Positions 1 through 7,814 of a stretch of 28,100 nucleotides of DNA are shown here, in pieces. Position 1 is the first letter of the stretch; each line of letters starts with the position of its first letter. The translations under genes and the position numbers were made by a program. Under the pieces are notes generated by a model. That model had not been told where the DNA came from, made no database searches, and worked only from the letters and a program-made list of their open reading frames with translations. This DNA is from an uncultured Sutterella sp. (GTDB lineage: Bacteria > Pseudomonadota > Gammaproteobacteria > Burkholderiales > Burkholderiaceae_F), in NCBI GenBank assembly GCA_905192805.1, contig CAJJMF010000006.1, positions 1 to 28,100 of the forward strand, given 5' to 3'.

Positions 1-19
1 TTTTCAATATGCATGGTAT

Positions 20-35
20 ATCCCTTTAAAGGGAT
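20..35. repeat. 16-bp perfect palindrome
   Basis: A self-complementary 16-mer centred on CTTTAAAG lies in the otherwise unassigned first 300 bases. No gene is recognisable around it. It could be a protein-binding site, but there is no flanking promoter that I can identify. Apart from this palindrome and the two hairpins at 202-225 and 251-280, I see nothing in 1-300. Confidence 0.3.
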
Positions 36-190
36 TCCGCTTCAGCCAACGCTAGTGGGGAATCCTGAAAAACAGGCTGTCGTATACGTTTGGCGATCAA
101 TACGCTCGTTGCTAACGGACAGGCACAAGGTTAGTAGGATGGCGTTTATGTACGCTTTCGCTTGGCGCGAAAAAGAAAAAATTTTGCGCA

Positions 191-225
191 CAAAAAAACG
201 CCGATTGACAATCATTTGTCAATCG
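191..225 (-). terminator. second terminator downstream of lysA
   Basis: Perfect 10-bp arms (202-211 and 216-225) enclose a 4-base loop. On the minus strand the stem is followed, after three bases, by a run of seven T (plus-strand A run at 192-198). It lies just beyond another minus-strand terminator, so the two look like tandem terminators for the lysA transcript. No T run follows it on the plus strand. Confidence 0.6.
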
Positions 226-245
226 ACGTTGACTAATTCTACGGT

Positions 246-280
246 AAAAATTTAGGGCATTGCAAGCGTAATGCCCTAAA
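246..280 (-). terminator. intrinsic terminator of lysA
   Basis: The inverted repeat TTTAGGGCAT (251-260) and ATGCCCTAAA (271-280) forms a perfect 10-bp stem, 11 with the inner T-A pair. On the minus strand it runs into AAATTTTT. It starts about 20 bases past the lysA stop codon, where a Rho-independent terminator is expected. Confidence 0.75.
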
Positions 281-300
281 TAAACGCAACCAAACGCGAG

Positions 301-1617
301 CTACACGAATTCGATCAATCGATCCCCTTCAATAATCGCTTCAAACGATTCGAGGGCGCGTAACACATGGAGTTTGCCTTCGTGAATCAAAAGCTCCGTC
401 GGGAGGGCGCGTGAGTTATAGCGACTGGCCATACTTGCCCCATAGGCTCCCGCATCGTAGACCACTAAGGTGTCGCCTTCTTTAACGGCCAGGGTACGTT
501 CCAGCCCCAAGAAGTCAGAGGACTCACACACTGGCCCCACCACATCAAGGGTCTGGGGAGCAAGGTCGGGGTGCGACTCGAGCACCTCAATCGCCATCCA
601 TGCTTGATAGAGTGCGGGGCGAATTAAGTCATTCATCCCGGTATTGGTAATGCAGAAGGTTTTGGTGCCATTGTTTTTCAAGTATTCCACACGAGCCAAC
701 AGCACCCCCGTGTTGCCGACGATGGCGCGTCCAGGCTCTACCATGATGCGCAGATGCCCTAGTCCGTTGGCCTTTAAGAGTCCAATAATCGGCTGGAAGA
801 AGTCTTCGAGCGGGGGATTCGTATCGGTGGGTTCATAGGCAATGCCATATCCCCCGCCAATATCGATATGCTCCAGTTCAACCCCTTGTTGCTGCAATTT
901 GAGGATGAGTTCCACCATTTTGGTGGCGGAGTCATAATGTGGACGTGCCTCGAGGATTTGACTCCCGATGTGGGCATCAATCCCGACTGCCCGCATATGG
1001 GGCAGCGCGAGGGAGCGCACATAGAGGGCTTCGGTTTGATCGGCTGGGATCCCAAACTTGTTCTTCTGCAGACCCGTGGAAATATAGGGATGGGTTTTGG
1101 CACTCACGTTGGGATTGGTGCGAATCGAAAAGGGAACGACGACATTGAGTTCGGTCGCTATACGATTAATACGCTCGAATTCAGCTTCACTTTCGATGTT
1201 GAAACACCCAATCCCTTTTTTGAGCGCATAGCGAATTTCTCGTTCGGTTTTCCCGACCCCAGAGAAGACGATTTTTTTGGGGTCAATGCCTGCACGCAAG
1301 GCACGTGCAATTTCCCCACCGCTCACCGTGTCCGCTCCGAGTCCCGCCCGGGCAACGAGTTGCAAAATACCCGCGGCACTGTTCGCTTTCACTGCGTAGC
1401 GAATGTCATGGGGGTGCCCCGCTAGCGCGGTTTTGAAGGCTTGAATATTGGCTTGTAGTGCCTCCCCAGAATACACATACGTTGGTGTGCCATAGTCCTG
1501 GGCGAGTTGCCGTAACGAAAAGCCTTGGCAGAGCAAGTCATTGGCCGTGCGGGTAAATCCACGGCGGGTGACGGGTGCTAAGGGACCAGTGTGTTGAACA
1601 GTGTCGGGGTGTGTCAT
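301..1617 (-). CDS. lysA: diaminopimelate decarboxylase
   Basis: This PLP enzyme (fold type III, alanine-racemase-like barrel) decarboxylates meso-diaminopimelate to L-lysine, the last step of lysine synthesis. The 438-residue length is normal for the family. Visible signatures are YAVKAN with the PLP lysine K77, HIGS (216-219), the phosphate-binding glycine stretch GGGYG (254-258), EPGR (294-297) and CESSDFLG (364-371) with the conserved active-site Cys. About 12 residues precede the region usually conserved at the N-terminus; no internal Met offers a better start, and no clear SD precedes the ATG. It lies 37 nt downstream of lptM and is probably co-transcribed with it, which is the usual arrangement in Burkholderiales. 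Confidence 0.97.
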   Translation of the reverse strand: MTHPDTVQHTGPLAPVTRRGFTRTANDLLCQGFSLRQLAQDYGTPTYVYSGEALQANIQAFKTALAGHPHDIRYAVKANSAAGILQLVARAGLGADTVSGGEIARALRAGIDPKKIVFSGVGKTEREIRYALKKGIGCFNIESEAEFERINRIATELNVVVPFSIRTNPNVSAKTHPYISTGLQKNKFGIPADQTEALYVRSLALPHMRAVGIDAHIGSQILEARPHYDSATKMVELILKLQQQGVELEHIDIGGGYGIAYEPTDTNPPLEDFFQPIIGLLKANGLGHLRIMVEPGRAIVGNTGVLLARVEYLKNNGTKTFCITNTGMNDLIRPALYQAWMAIEVLESHPDLAPQTLDVVGPVCESSDFLGLERTLAVKEGDTLVVYDAGAYGASMASRYNSRALPTELLIHEGKLHVLRALESFEAIIEGDRLIEFV

Positions 1618-1654
1618 AACGTTTTCTAGCCGTTTAAGAAAAAGAGAAAAACGA

Positions 1655-1771
1655 TTAGAATGCAGACAACGAGGTCTGTGGGGGCATATAGAGCGGTCCT
1701 TTGAGACCGCAACCAGCGAGCCCTAAACCAATTGAGGTGAGCAGACCCACCAAAATAATCTTACGTAACAT
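1655..1771 (-). CDS. lptM: LptM/YifL-type small lipoprotein
   Basis: This is a 38-residue lipoprotein. It has a short basic start (MLRK), a hydrophobic stretch, and the lipobox LAGC with acylated Cys21, followed by GLKGPLYMPP, the hallmark of the LptM family. In E. coli LptM binds LptD-LptE and helps the LPS translocon mature at the outer membrane; the same role is inferred here. An upstream in-frame start would give about 81 residues but would put the signal peptide in the middle of the protein. ATG 1771 is preceded by a good AAGGA at five bases and is preferred. The SD lies in a palindrome shared with the divergent cyaY. lysA follows. Confidence 0.85.
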   Translation of the reverse strand: MLRKIILVGLLTSIGLGLAGCGLKGPLYMPPQTSLSAF

Positions 1772-1781
1772 AAGGATCCTT
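1772..1781. promoter_or_regulatory. palindromic Shine-Dalgarno shared by lptM and cyaY
   Basis: AAGGATCCTT reads identically on both strands. On the plus strand AAGGA sits 8 bases before the cyaY ATG (1785). On the minus strand AAGGA sits 5 bases before the lptM ATG (1771). The two start codons are only 13 bp apart, so both mRNAs must begin inside the opposite gene and share complementary 5' ends. Confidence 0.7.
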
Positions 1782-1784
1782 CTC

Positions 1785-2102
1785 ATGGATAGTGATACCG
1801 AATTTTTAACGCTCGCCAATGCCAAATTGGAAGCGATCGATGAATGGTTAAATGCTGCTACGGACGAACTGAGTACTTCGCGTAATGGCAATGTACTCAC
1901 GATCGAACTTGACGATGGTCAGCAAGTGGTCGTGAATATCCAAACGCCGATGCATGAGATCTGGTTGGCTTCGCGTTTCGGTGGATTACATTTTCAGCCC
2001 CAAGGGGATGCCTGGGTGAGTACCCGGGATGCCGCGACGCTCGATGAAACGCTTGCGCACGTGCTGACCCAATTGGGGATCGAAATCGACGAATTAGCGT
2101 AA
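1785..2102 (+). CDS. cyaY: frataxin-like iron-sulfur assembly protein CyaY
   Basis: The 105-residue length is typical of bacterial frataxin. CyaY binds iron and modulates the IscS cysteine desulfurase during Fe-S cluster assembly in the cytoplasm. The N-terminal helix is acidic (MDSDTEFL, then EAIDEWL). It is followed by the family's central beta-sheet block, LTIELDDGQQVVVNIQTP and HEIWLASRFGGLHF, and a C-terminal helix around TLDETLAHVL. The ATG at 1785 is chosen over an earlier in-frame start because it has a well-spaced AAGGA and gives the standard N-terminus. It diverges from lptM and converges on mrcA. Confidence 0.93.
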   Translation: MDSDTEFLTLANAKLEAIDEWLNAATDELSTSRNGNVLTIELDDGQQVVVNIQTPMHEIWLASRFGGLHFQPQGDAWVSTRDAATLDETLAHVLTQLGIEIDELA

Positions 2103-2128
2103 AGTGTAAAGGAATCTATCGCGACTGT

Positions 2129-2151
2129 GCGCAATCACGGTTGCGCTTTTT
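2129..2151 (+). terminator. probable terminator of cyaY
   Basis: GCGCAA (2129-2134) and TTGCGC (2141-2146) pair around a six-base loop and are followed directly by five T. It begins 27 bases after the cyaY stop. The stem is short but GC-rich. Confidence 0.55.
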
Positions 2152-2209
2152 GAGCGCGTAGGCATTGCGCGGGGGATTTTGACTAGGTGGCGTGGTGCCC
2201 CGTTGCAAG

Positions 2210-2250
2210 CAAAAAAAGAGGATGCATTCCGAAAGGGTGCATCCTCTTTT
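2210..2250. terminator. bidirectional terminator between cyaY and mrcA
   Basis: A perfect 13-bp inverted repeat (2214-2226 with 2238-2250) encloses a loop containing CCGAAAGG, a possible GNRA tetraloop. A-rich sequence on the left and TTTT on the right give a U tract on both strands, as expected between convergent genes. It ends 9 bp from the mrcA stop. Confidence 0.8.
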
Positions 2251-2259
2251 ACTGAGGGA

Positions 2260-4632
2260 TTAGAAGATCTGATCGCGGATTAAATCATGAGTGGGTTTAT
2301 CGAGTTCACTCTTGCCTTCGTCCAGAATGGGAGGAACACCTCCAATCGGATCTTTATAGAATACCTCTCCGCCCATTTCAACAATACTGTCGGGTTTGAG
2401 GCGCGTAAATTCCGGTACCCCTTTGAGTGCGGTTTGCATGAAGTCGATCCAGATTGGCAGGGATAAGCCACCACCGGTTTCGCGTGACCCCAGGGGTTTA
2501 GGCGTATCGTAGCCCATCCAGGTGATACCAACTAAATTGCCACCAATACCGCAGAACCACGCATCATGCGCATCGTTGGATGTCCCCGTTTTTCCCGCTA
2601 AGTCTTTACGCTTTAAGGTGCGTGTAGCGCGGGCAGCCGTCCCGCGGACAGCGACGCCATGCAGTAAAGAGAACATCGTGTAGGCATTGCGGTCTGAGAG
2701 CACGCGAATCGCCTCATCGCCCGCGGTGCGGTTGGTTGAGCGCATTAACGTGCGACCGTCAACGTCGGTGACGCGATCAATCAGATAAGGTTGCACACGG
2801 TAGCCACCGTTAGCGAAGATCGAGTATGCGCCCAGCATTTGCCAAGGTGTCACACTGCCCGCTCCAAGTGCAATCGGGTACACCGCCGGATGTTTGTCCG
2901 GCATAAACCCAAAGCGCTGAATGTACTGCTGTGCATAGGCCGGTGTGATGGACTGCATGATGCGTACGGAAACCAAGTTCTTGGAACGTTCCAGCGCTGT
3001 ACGCATGGTCATCGGACCGTCATACTTGCCATCATAGTTTTTCGGTTCCCAAAGCTTGTTGCCCGTGAGTTTGGGGTCAATCAAAATCGGTGCGTCATTA
3101 ATGATGGTCGCCGGAGTAAACCCTTTCTCTAAGGCCGCCGAATAGATAAACGGCTTAAAGGAGGAGCCGGGTTGGCGCCAGGCTTGGGTAACGTGGTTAA
3201 ACATATTGAGGTTAAAGTCAAAACCCCCGACCAATGCTTTCACGGCACCGGTGTTGAAGTCCGCTGCGACAAAGGCCGTTTCCACTTGAGGCACTTGAGC
3301 CAGCGTCCAACTCTGCGTTTTTTCGTTACGCATGATGCGGATAATGGACCCAGGAATAATCGGGTTCTTTGCCCCCTTGACTAAGAAGCGGCGGGCAAAC
3401 TTCAAGCTATCCTCGTCGAGCGTCACCTCATTCGTGGTTGAGGTGGCCGCACGGATGGTTTTGGCATCGGCATCAATCACAACGGCGGCAACCATGAAGG
3501 GCGACGCAGCCGTCTTCGAGAGGGCAGCCTTAATCGCTTTCGGACGATCGGTAGGATTAGAGATGTCGACAAAGCCTTCCGGACCACGATAACCGTACTT
3601 ACGGTCGTAGGCAATCAAGTGACGACGAACGGCATCGACCGCGGCAATTTGATCCTCGGAGTTGATGGTGGTGTAGACATTAATCCCGCGCTTATAGGTT
3701 TCATCCTTGAAGATGTCGTAGACCAACATGCGGGCCAATTCCGCCACAAATTGCGCGGGTACACGGTTCGGATTCTCGATCGAAGGATCCGAGAGCAATT
3801 CTTCTTGTGTGGGTTCTTTACGCGTTTGTATCGGGGCTGCTTTTTCCGCGTTGTAGGTCACTTCGTCAATAAACCCTAAGTCGTACATACGGCGCAACAC
3901 GTAGTTCTTACGCATTTGAGCTCGACCCGGATTGACGATGGGGTTGTAGGCCGACGGCGCGACCGGCAGACCAGCGAGCGTTGCGGCTTCACCAATGCTC
4001 AGTTTGTCGAGCGGACGACCAAAATAGGTCTTCGCGGCACTTTGGAACCCGTAGGCACGTTGCCCAAGGTAAATTTGATTTAAGTAAATCTCAAGAATTT
4101 CATCCTTTGAGAGTGAACGTTCAATCTTAAAGGACATGGCAATTTCATAGAGCTTACGGGTGTACGTACGTTCCGAGGAGAGGAAAAAGTTACGTGCCAC
4201 CTGTTGGGTAATCGTGGAGCCCCCCTGGGCGCGACGTCCCGTAACGAAATTTGAAATTGCTGCGCGGACGATCCCGCTCAATTCAATCCCGGGGTGTTCA
4301 TAAAAGCCATCGTCTTCTGCAGCCAGAATGGCCTTTTTCACATAATCCGGAACGTCTTTGAGATGAATAAAGTCACGACGCTCTTCACCGAATTCACCAA
4401 TCAGTTTGCCGTCAGCACTCCAAACACGTAACGGGACACTGGGTCGATAATCTTGTAAAAGATCGACAGGGGGGAGTCGGCGATAGATGAGCGAAAACAC
4501 AATCGCTCCAGTCAACAGTGCTGCAATGATGCCAGTGCAGAGCACGTAGAAGCTCCACTTGATGAGTGAAAATACACTAAATCCACCAGTAGATTGCTTG
4601 GAAGCTTTGGTTTTTGAATTGTTTTCAGCCAC
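2260..4632 (-). CDS. mrcA: penicillin-binding protein 1A (bifunctional peptidoglycan synthase)
   Basis: This 790-residue class A PBP polymerises and crosslinks peptidoglycan in the periplasm. It has a cytoplasmic tail and a membrane segment at about 27-50. The GT51 glycosyltransferase domain follows, with EDDGFY (catalytic Glu106), QGGSTITQQ (136-144) and a block around 168-206. Next comes a linker with an OB-like insertion. The transpeptidase domain has SSFK (Ser490 nucleophile, Lys493), SKN (550-552) and KTGT (681-684). All key residues are intact. The start codon is GTG without an obvious SD, so the exact N-terminus is uncertain. In many Burkholderiales it faces pilMNOPQ; no pil genes are present here. 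Confidence 0.96.
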   Translation of the reverse strand: MAENNSKTKASKQSTGGFSVFSLIKWSFYVLCTGIIAALLTGAIVFSLIYRRLPPVDLLQDYRPSVPLRVWSADGKLIGEFGEERRDFIHLKDVPDYVKKAILAAEDDGFYEHPGIELSGIVRAAISNFVTGRRAQGGSTITQQVARNFFLSSERTYTRKLYEIAMSFKIERSLSKDEILEIYLNQIYLGQRAYGFQSAAKTYFGRPLDKLSIGEAATLAGLPVAPSAYNPIVNPGRAQMRKNYVLRRMYDLGFIDEVTYNAEKAAPIQTRKEPTQEELLSDPSIENPNRVPAQFVAELARMLVYDIFKDETYKRGINVYTTINSEDQIAAVDAVRRHLIAYDRKYGYRGPEGFVDISNPTDRPKAIKAALSKTAASPFMVAAVVIDADAKTIRAATSTTNEVTLDEDSLKFARRFLVKGAKNPIIPGSIIRIMRNEKTQSWTLAQVPQVETAFVAADFNTGAVKALVGGFDFNLNMFNHVTQAWRQPGSSFKPFIYSAALEKGFTPATIINDAPILIDPKLTGNKLWEPKNYDGKYDGPMTMRTALERSKNLVSVRIMQSITPAYAQQYIQRFGFMPDKHPAVYPIALGAGSVTPWQMLGAYSIFANGGYRVQPYLIDRVTDVDGRTLMRSTNRTAGDEAIRVLSDRNAYTMFSLLHGVAVRGTAARATRTLKRKDLAGKTGTSNDAHDAWFCGIGGNLVGITWMGYDTPKPLGSRETGGGLSLPIWIDFMQTALKGVPEFTRLKPDSIVEMGGEVFYKDPIGGVPPILDEGKSELDKPTHDLIRDQIF

Positions 4633-4671
4633 AGCAGTAGTAGAAATAAAAAGGAAATTATCTAAAGAGCT

Positions 4672-4700
4672 CTAGGGCAAAACCCTAGTGGGATTCCCAC
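4672..4700. repeat. paired small inverted repeats in the mrcA leader
   Basis: CTAGGG (4672-4677) pairs with CCCTAG (4683-4688) across five bases. Directly adjacent, GTGGGA (4688-4693) pairs with TCCCAC (4695-4700). The predicted mrcA transcript would start near here, so the first repeat could form a hairpin near the mRNA 5' end. There is no T run, so it is not a terminator. Confidence 0.4.
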
Positions 4701-4701
4701 G

Positions 4702-4731
4702 ATTGTAGACGAGATAGCTCTTGGGTGTGAA
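4702..4731 (-). promoter_or_regulatory. candidate sigma70 promoter of mrcA
   Basis: On the minus strand, TTCACA (4731-4726) is separated by 18 bp from TACAAT (4707-4702). Each is one mismatch from the sigma70 consensus. The start point would fall about 60 bases ahead of the mrcA GTG. The same TTCACA-18 bp layout precedes tRNA-Thr. Confidence 0.55.
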
Positions 4732-4906
4732 CCGAGCGGATGTAGAGAATATTGCAAAAGCGCGTAACGAGGGGGCGAAACATCAAGAAGAATGTCGGCT
4801 CATGCTAGGGTAATGACCAAAATCAAAGCGACCGAGCCTTGGCACGGCTACACAGCAGCCTAAGCGCCGAGCGACGGTGCTTCAAAGTAAAGGTCGAACA
4901 AGGGAG

Positions 4907-4942
4907 AAAAAAGGAAGTTCGCACAGAAATGCCGTGCGAACT
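4907..4942 (-). terminator. orphan minus-strand terminator hairpin
   Basis: AGTTCGCAC (minus strand, 4942-4934) pairs perfectly with GTGCGAACT (4924-4916) around a nine-base loop. Three bases later comes a run of six T (4912-4907). No recognisable gene feeds into it, and it lies upstream of the predicted mrcA promoter. It may end a small non-coding RNA. Confidence 0.55.
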
Positions 4943-5106
4943 CGCGCTAAAATGAAGAATCTTACACTTATAAAATGGGTAGTCGAGCTAGCCGATTTTT
5001 CGTGAGTACGACGTCTCTGTATCGGGGCGCCATCTGTTCGGGCGGAGCGGTCGCGAGCCAACCCAGCGGTGGTGTCGATCTGGGAGTGTGGATCGAGTGG
5101 CTGCGA

Positions 5107-5161
5107 GTGAACACAGGGCGGGTGCGCACCGTGAATACAGGGTGCAAGGGTGAACATTGGG
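5107..5161 (+). repeat. three degenerate GTGAAYAYWGGG repeats
   Basis: Near-identical 12-mers occur at 5107-5118, 5131-5142 and 5150-5161, with start-to-start spacings of 24 and 19. They lie 67-121 bp ahead of the thioesterase start. They could be operator sites or a decayed local duplication. Confidence 0.35.
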
Positions 5162-5227
5162 CGCTATGCGGGGAGGAATAACGCAACGGCCTCATATACC
5201 CACAGCCCTCATTAACAGAAACAAGTG

Positions 5228-5707
5228 ATGACAAACCAAGGAATTTATATTAAACCCTTACATGTGGGGTCTGAATCGATTGATATTCTGGAACATGTGA
5301 ACAATAAAGAATATTTGCGTTGGATGGAAGAGGTAGCTACGGAGCACGCTGCGAGTAATGGTTGGGACTTTGAGGCGCTCCGCTCGCAGAATGTGGTTTG
5401 GGTAGCACGCCAGCATTGGATCGAATACTTGCGCCCAGCGTTACTGGGTGACGAACTAACGATGTATACCTGGGTTCAGAGTTGCAAACGCTTGAATTCC
5501 TTACGTCGTTATGCCTTAAAGCGTGGTGAGGAGTTACTCATGGTGGGGGCCACGGAATGGGTAATGGTGGACTATCAGCAACGTCGCCCTGCCCGTATCC
5601 CTGAGGCCGTGAGCCAAGCTTTTACGCTCATTGGCCCTGATTCGCCTGTATTGGCTGAACTCAACATTCAACGATTGGTTCGATTTGAACCGAGCCCAGG
5701 GCTCTAA
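5228..5707 (+). CDS. hotdog-fold acyl thioesterase (4HBT type)
   Basis: A 159-residue single-domain hotdog protein expected to hydrolyse acyl-CoA or acyl-ACP thioesters in the cytoplasm. The N-terminal segment SIDILEHVNNKEYLRWMEE is the family's active-site region: an acidic residue before HVNN, then the long hotdog helix. QHWIEYLRPALLGDEL is the usual strand and turn that follows. The substrate cannot be read from sequence. A GTG directly before the ATG is an alternative start; neither has a good SD. It lies 17 nt upstream of mlaF and so probably belongs to that operon, which suggests a role in phospholipid or fatty-acid turnover (inference). Confidence 0.85.
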   Translation: MTNQGIYIKPLHVGSESIDILEHVNNKEYLRWMEEVATEHAASNGWDFEALRSQNVVWVARQHWIEYLRPALLGDELTMYTWVQSCKRLNSLRRYALKRGEELLMVGATEWVMVDYQQRRPARIPEAVSQAFTLIGPDSPVLAELNIQRLVRFEPSPGL

Positions 5708-5724
5708 AACAAAACAGGAACACC

Positions 5725-6522
5725 ATGGCGGATTATGTCTGTATCGATAACTTGACCTTTGGGTATGGGAATCGATTAATTCTCGAAAATGTGAGCATGC
5801 GTTTTGGCGAAGGTAAAGTCGTCGCCATTATGGGTGGTTCCGGGATGGGAAAAACCACACTATTGAAGCTAATCGGTGGACTGTTGGCTCCATCGAGCGG
5901 CACCATTACGGTCGGTGGTGAACCGGTGGACCCGAATAATTTCACGGCGCTCTATGAAATGCGTAAACGCATGGGTATGTTGTTTCAGTTTGGGGCGCTC
6001 TTTACGGATTTGTCCGTATTTGAGAACGTGGCCTTTCCTTTACGGGAGCAAACTGCACTCGATGAGGAAACGATTCGCGATTTGGTTTTAATGAAACTGA
6101 ATGCCGTCGGTCTGCGTGGTGCCACCCAATTGATGCCTTCGGAAATTTCGGGGGGCATGAGCCGCCGTGTGGCCTTGGCACGCGCGATTGCTTTAGACCC
6201 ACGACTCATTATGTATGACGAACCCTTTGCGGGCTTAGATCCGATTTCCATGGGGGTGACAGCTCGGTTGATTCGTCGCCTCAATGACGCGTTACGGTGC
6301 ACCTCGATTATTGTGACGCATGACGTGGCGGAAACGTTTGCGATTTCGGACTATGTTTATATGGTCAGTTCGCGCAAAATTATTGCCGAGGGTACACCTG
6401 AAGCATTGCGTGTCTCCTCTGATCCTTATGTCAAGCAGTTTATCGAAGGTCAGCCCGATGGTCCTGTGAAGTTTCACTACCCTGCCAATGAGTTAGCGGA
6501 CGATTTTGGAGTACGGTCATGA
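5725..6522 (+). CDS. mlaF: MlaF, ATPase of the Mla phospholipid transporter
   Basis: A 265-residue ABC ATPase that powers the inner-membrane MlaFEDB complex, which maintains outer-membrane lipid asymmetry. The Walker A motif GGSGMGKTT is at 37-45. The Q-loop is in LFQFGALF, the signature is ISGGMSRRVALARAI (ISGGM in place of LSGGQ, usual for MlaF), Walker B is LIMYDEPFAGLDP, and the switch His is in IVTHD. An AGGA precedes the ATG at six bases. It overlaps mlaE by four bases (ATGA), indicating translational coupling. Confidence 0.96.
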   Translation: MADYVCIDNLTFGYGNRLILENVSMRFGEGKVVAIMGGSGMGKTTLLKLIGGLLAPSSGTITVGGEPVDPNNFTALYEMRKRMGMLFQFGALFTDLSVFENVAFPLREQTALDEETIRDLVLMKLNAVGLRGATQLMPSEISGGMSRRVALARAIALDPRLIMYDEPFAGLDPISMGVTARLIRRLNDALRCTSIIVTHDVAETFAISDYVYMVSSRKIIAEGTPEALRVSSDPYVKQFIEGQPDGPVKFHYPANELADDFGVRS

Positions 6523-7298
6523 TTGGAAATATCATTGAAGGGGTGGGGCGGTTTGTTGTGAAGTGGATCCAACGTATTGGACGCTTTGGGATTTTTTCTG
6601 TACGACTTGCCTCGCGATTACATCGCGCCCGACTCGGACAGATCATTACGCAAATTAATTTCATTGGGAACTATTCGCTTCTCATTATTGCGGTCTCTGG
6701 CCTCTTTGTAGGGTTTGTTTTGGGCTTACAGGGCTACTATACGTTAGTGCGCTACGGAAGCGAACAGGCCCTTGGGGTATTGGTGGCGTTGTCCCTCGTG
6801 CGTGAGTTGGGCCCGGTGGTCACCGCATTATTGTTTGCAGGACGTGCTGGGACGGCGCTAACGGCGGAAATCGGTCTCATGCGAGCGGGCGAACAAATTG
6901 CCGCCATGGAAATGATGGGGGTTGATCCCGTCGGCCGGGTCTTAGCGCCTCGTTTCTGGGGAGCCTTTATTTCCATGCCCATTTTGAGTGTGATTTTCTC
7001 CGCAGTGGGTATTATGGGAGCTTGGCTCGTTGGGGTGGTCTTGATTGGCACAGACAACGGGGCGTTTTGGAGCCAAATGCAAAGTTCGGTCGATGTGGTG
7101 TTGGACATTGGCAACGGAATGATCAAAAGTGTGGTCTTTGGGATTGCCGTGGTGCTCATTTCGCTTTTTAATGGGTATGTAGCCCGTCCCACTCCGGATG
7201 GGGTATCGCGTGCCACTACGTCGACGGTGGTGTTGTCATCGTTACTGGTTTTAGGACTCGACTTTATGATGACCGCCGGGATGTTTACGACTTTTTAA
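6519..7298 (+). CDS. mlaE: MlaE, permease of the Mla transporter
   Basis: A 259-residue inner-membrane protein with an amphipathic N-terminal helix and about five to six hydrophobic segments. The MlaE family core is present: LVRELGPVVTALLFAGRAG followed by AEIGLMRAGEQIAAMEMMG, which forms the coupling region with MlaF. The dimer forms the lipid path beneath the MlaD ring. The start codon overlaps the mlaF stop. It is followed 16 nt later by mlaD. Confidence 0.95.
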   Translation: MIGNIIEGVGRFVVKWIQRIGRFGIFSVRLASRLHRARLGQIITQINFIGNYSLLIIAVSGLFVGFVLGLQGYYTLVRYGSEQALGVLVALSLVRELGPVVTALLFAGRAGTALTAEIGLMRAGEQIAAMEMMGVDPVGRVLAPRFWGAFISMPILSVIFSAVGIMGAWLVGVVLIGTDNGAFWSQMQSSVDVVLDIGNGMIKSVVFGIAVVLISLFNGYVARPTPDGVSRATTSTVVLSSLLVLGLDFMMTAGMFTTF

Positions 7299-7314
7299 TA
7301 CAGATACGGTAGCT

Positions 7315-7788
7315 ATGGAAAACAAAAATCGTTCTTTAGAATTTTATGTAGGCCTATTTATTGTGCTGGGGATGTTGGCACTGTTATTTATGGCCCTACA
7401 GGCTGCGAACTTAGGAAGTTTTTCCTTTGGGCATCGTACGTATCAAGTGACCGCTGCGTTTGACAACATTGGTGGGCTTAAGCCACGAGCCGCCATTAAG
7501 TCGGCTGGCGTGGTCGTGGGGCGTGTGAATTCGATTCGTTTTGATACGCAAAGTTTCCAAGCCCAAGTGTTGATGGATTTGGATGCGCAGTATCAGTTTC
7601 CTAAAGACTCGTCGGCCAAAATTTTGACGGCGGGACTTTTGGGGGAACAGTACATCGGGATTGAGCCCGGAGCCGATGAGGGTAATTTACAAAACGGCGA
7701 TAAGATTCGTCGTACCCAAAGTGCGGTTGTCCTTGAAAGTCTTATTAGCCAGTTCCTATATAACAGCGCCGAAAAGTCGGGTAAGTAA
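7315..7788 (+). CDS. mlaD: MlaD, MCE-domain lipid-binding subunit
   Basis: A 157-residue protein with one N-terminal membrane anchor (about residues 11-30) and a single periplasmic MCE domain at about 40-118. The GLKPRAAIKSAGVVVGRV segment is the MCE signature. MlaD hexamers form a ring on MlaE that exchanges lipid with MlaC. The C-terminal helix (VVLESLISQFLYN) corresponds to the pore-lining region in E. coli MlaD. Length and order are standard. Confidence 0.95.
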   Translation: MENKNRSLEFYVGLFIVLGMLALLFMALQAANLGSFSFGHRTYQVTAAFDNIGGLKPRAAIKSAGVVVGRVNSIRFDTQSFQAQVLMDLDAQYQFPKDSSAKILTAGLLGEQYIGIEPGADEGNLQNGDKIRRTQSAVVLESLISQFLYNSAEKSGK

Positions 7789-7814
7789 TTTAATTCATCC
7801 AAGAGAGGTGGTCC

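Larger units (their letters stand above)
4732..5227. other. long unassigned gap between mrcA and the mla cluster
   Basis: About 500 bases with no convincing protein gene. Reading frames of 70-90 codons occur on both strands, but they are low-complexity, rich in Arg, Ser and Pro, lack SD sites and resemble no family I know. The gap holds a minus-strand terminator hairpin (4907-4942) with no gene in front of it, and three degenerate 12-base repeats (5107-5161). A promoter for the thioesterase-mla operon must also be here, but I could not pick a clear one. Confidence 0.6.

Noticed and set aside
13..255. 80-codon plus-strand reading frame at the window start
   Set aside because: It has no SD, unusual composition and no recognisable family, and it runs through both lysA terminator hairpins.
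868..1425. 185-codon frame antisense to lysA
   Set aside because: lysA is unmistakable on the other strand, and this frame mirrors its codon pattern.
4882..5181. Overlapping frames of 70-90 codons on both strands in the mrcA-thioesterase gap
   Set aside because: They are low-complexity, lack ribosome sites and do not resemble known proteins; the minus-strand frame contains the terminator hairpin.
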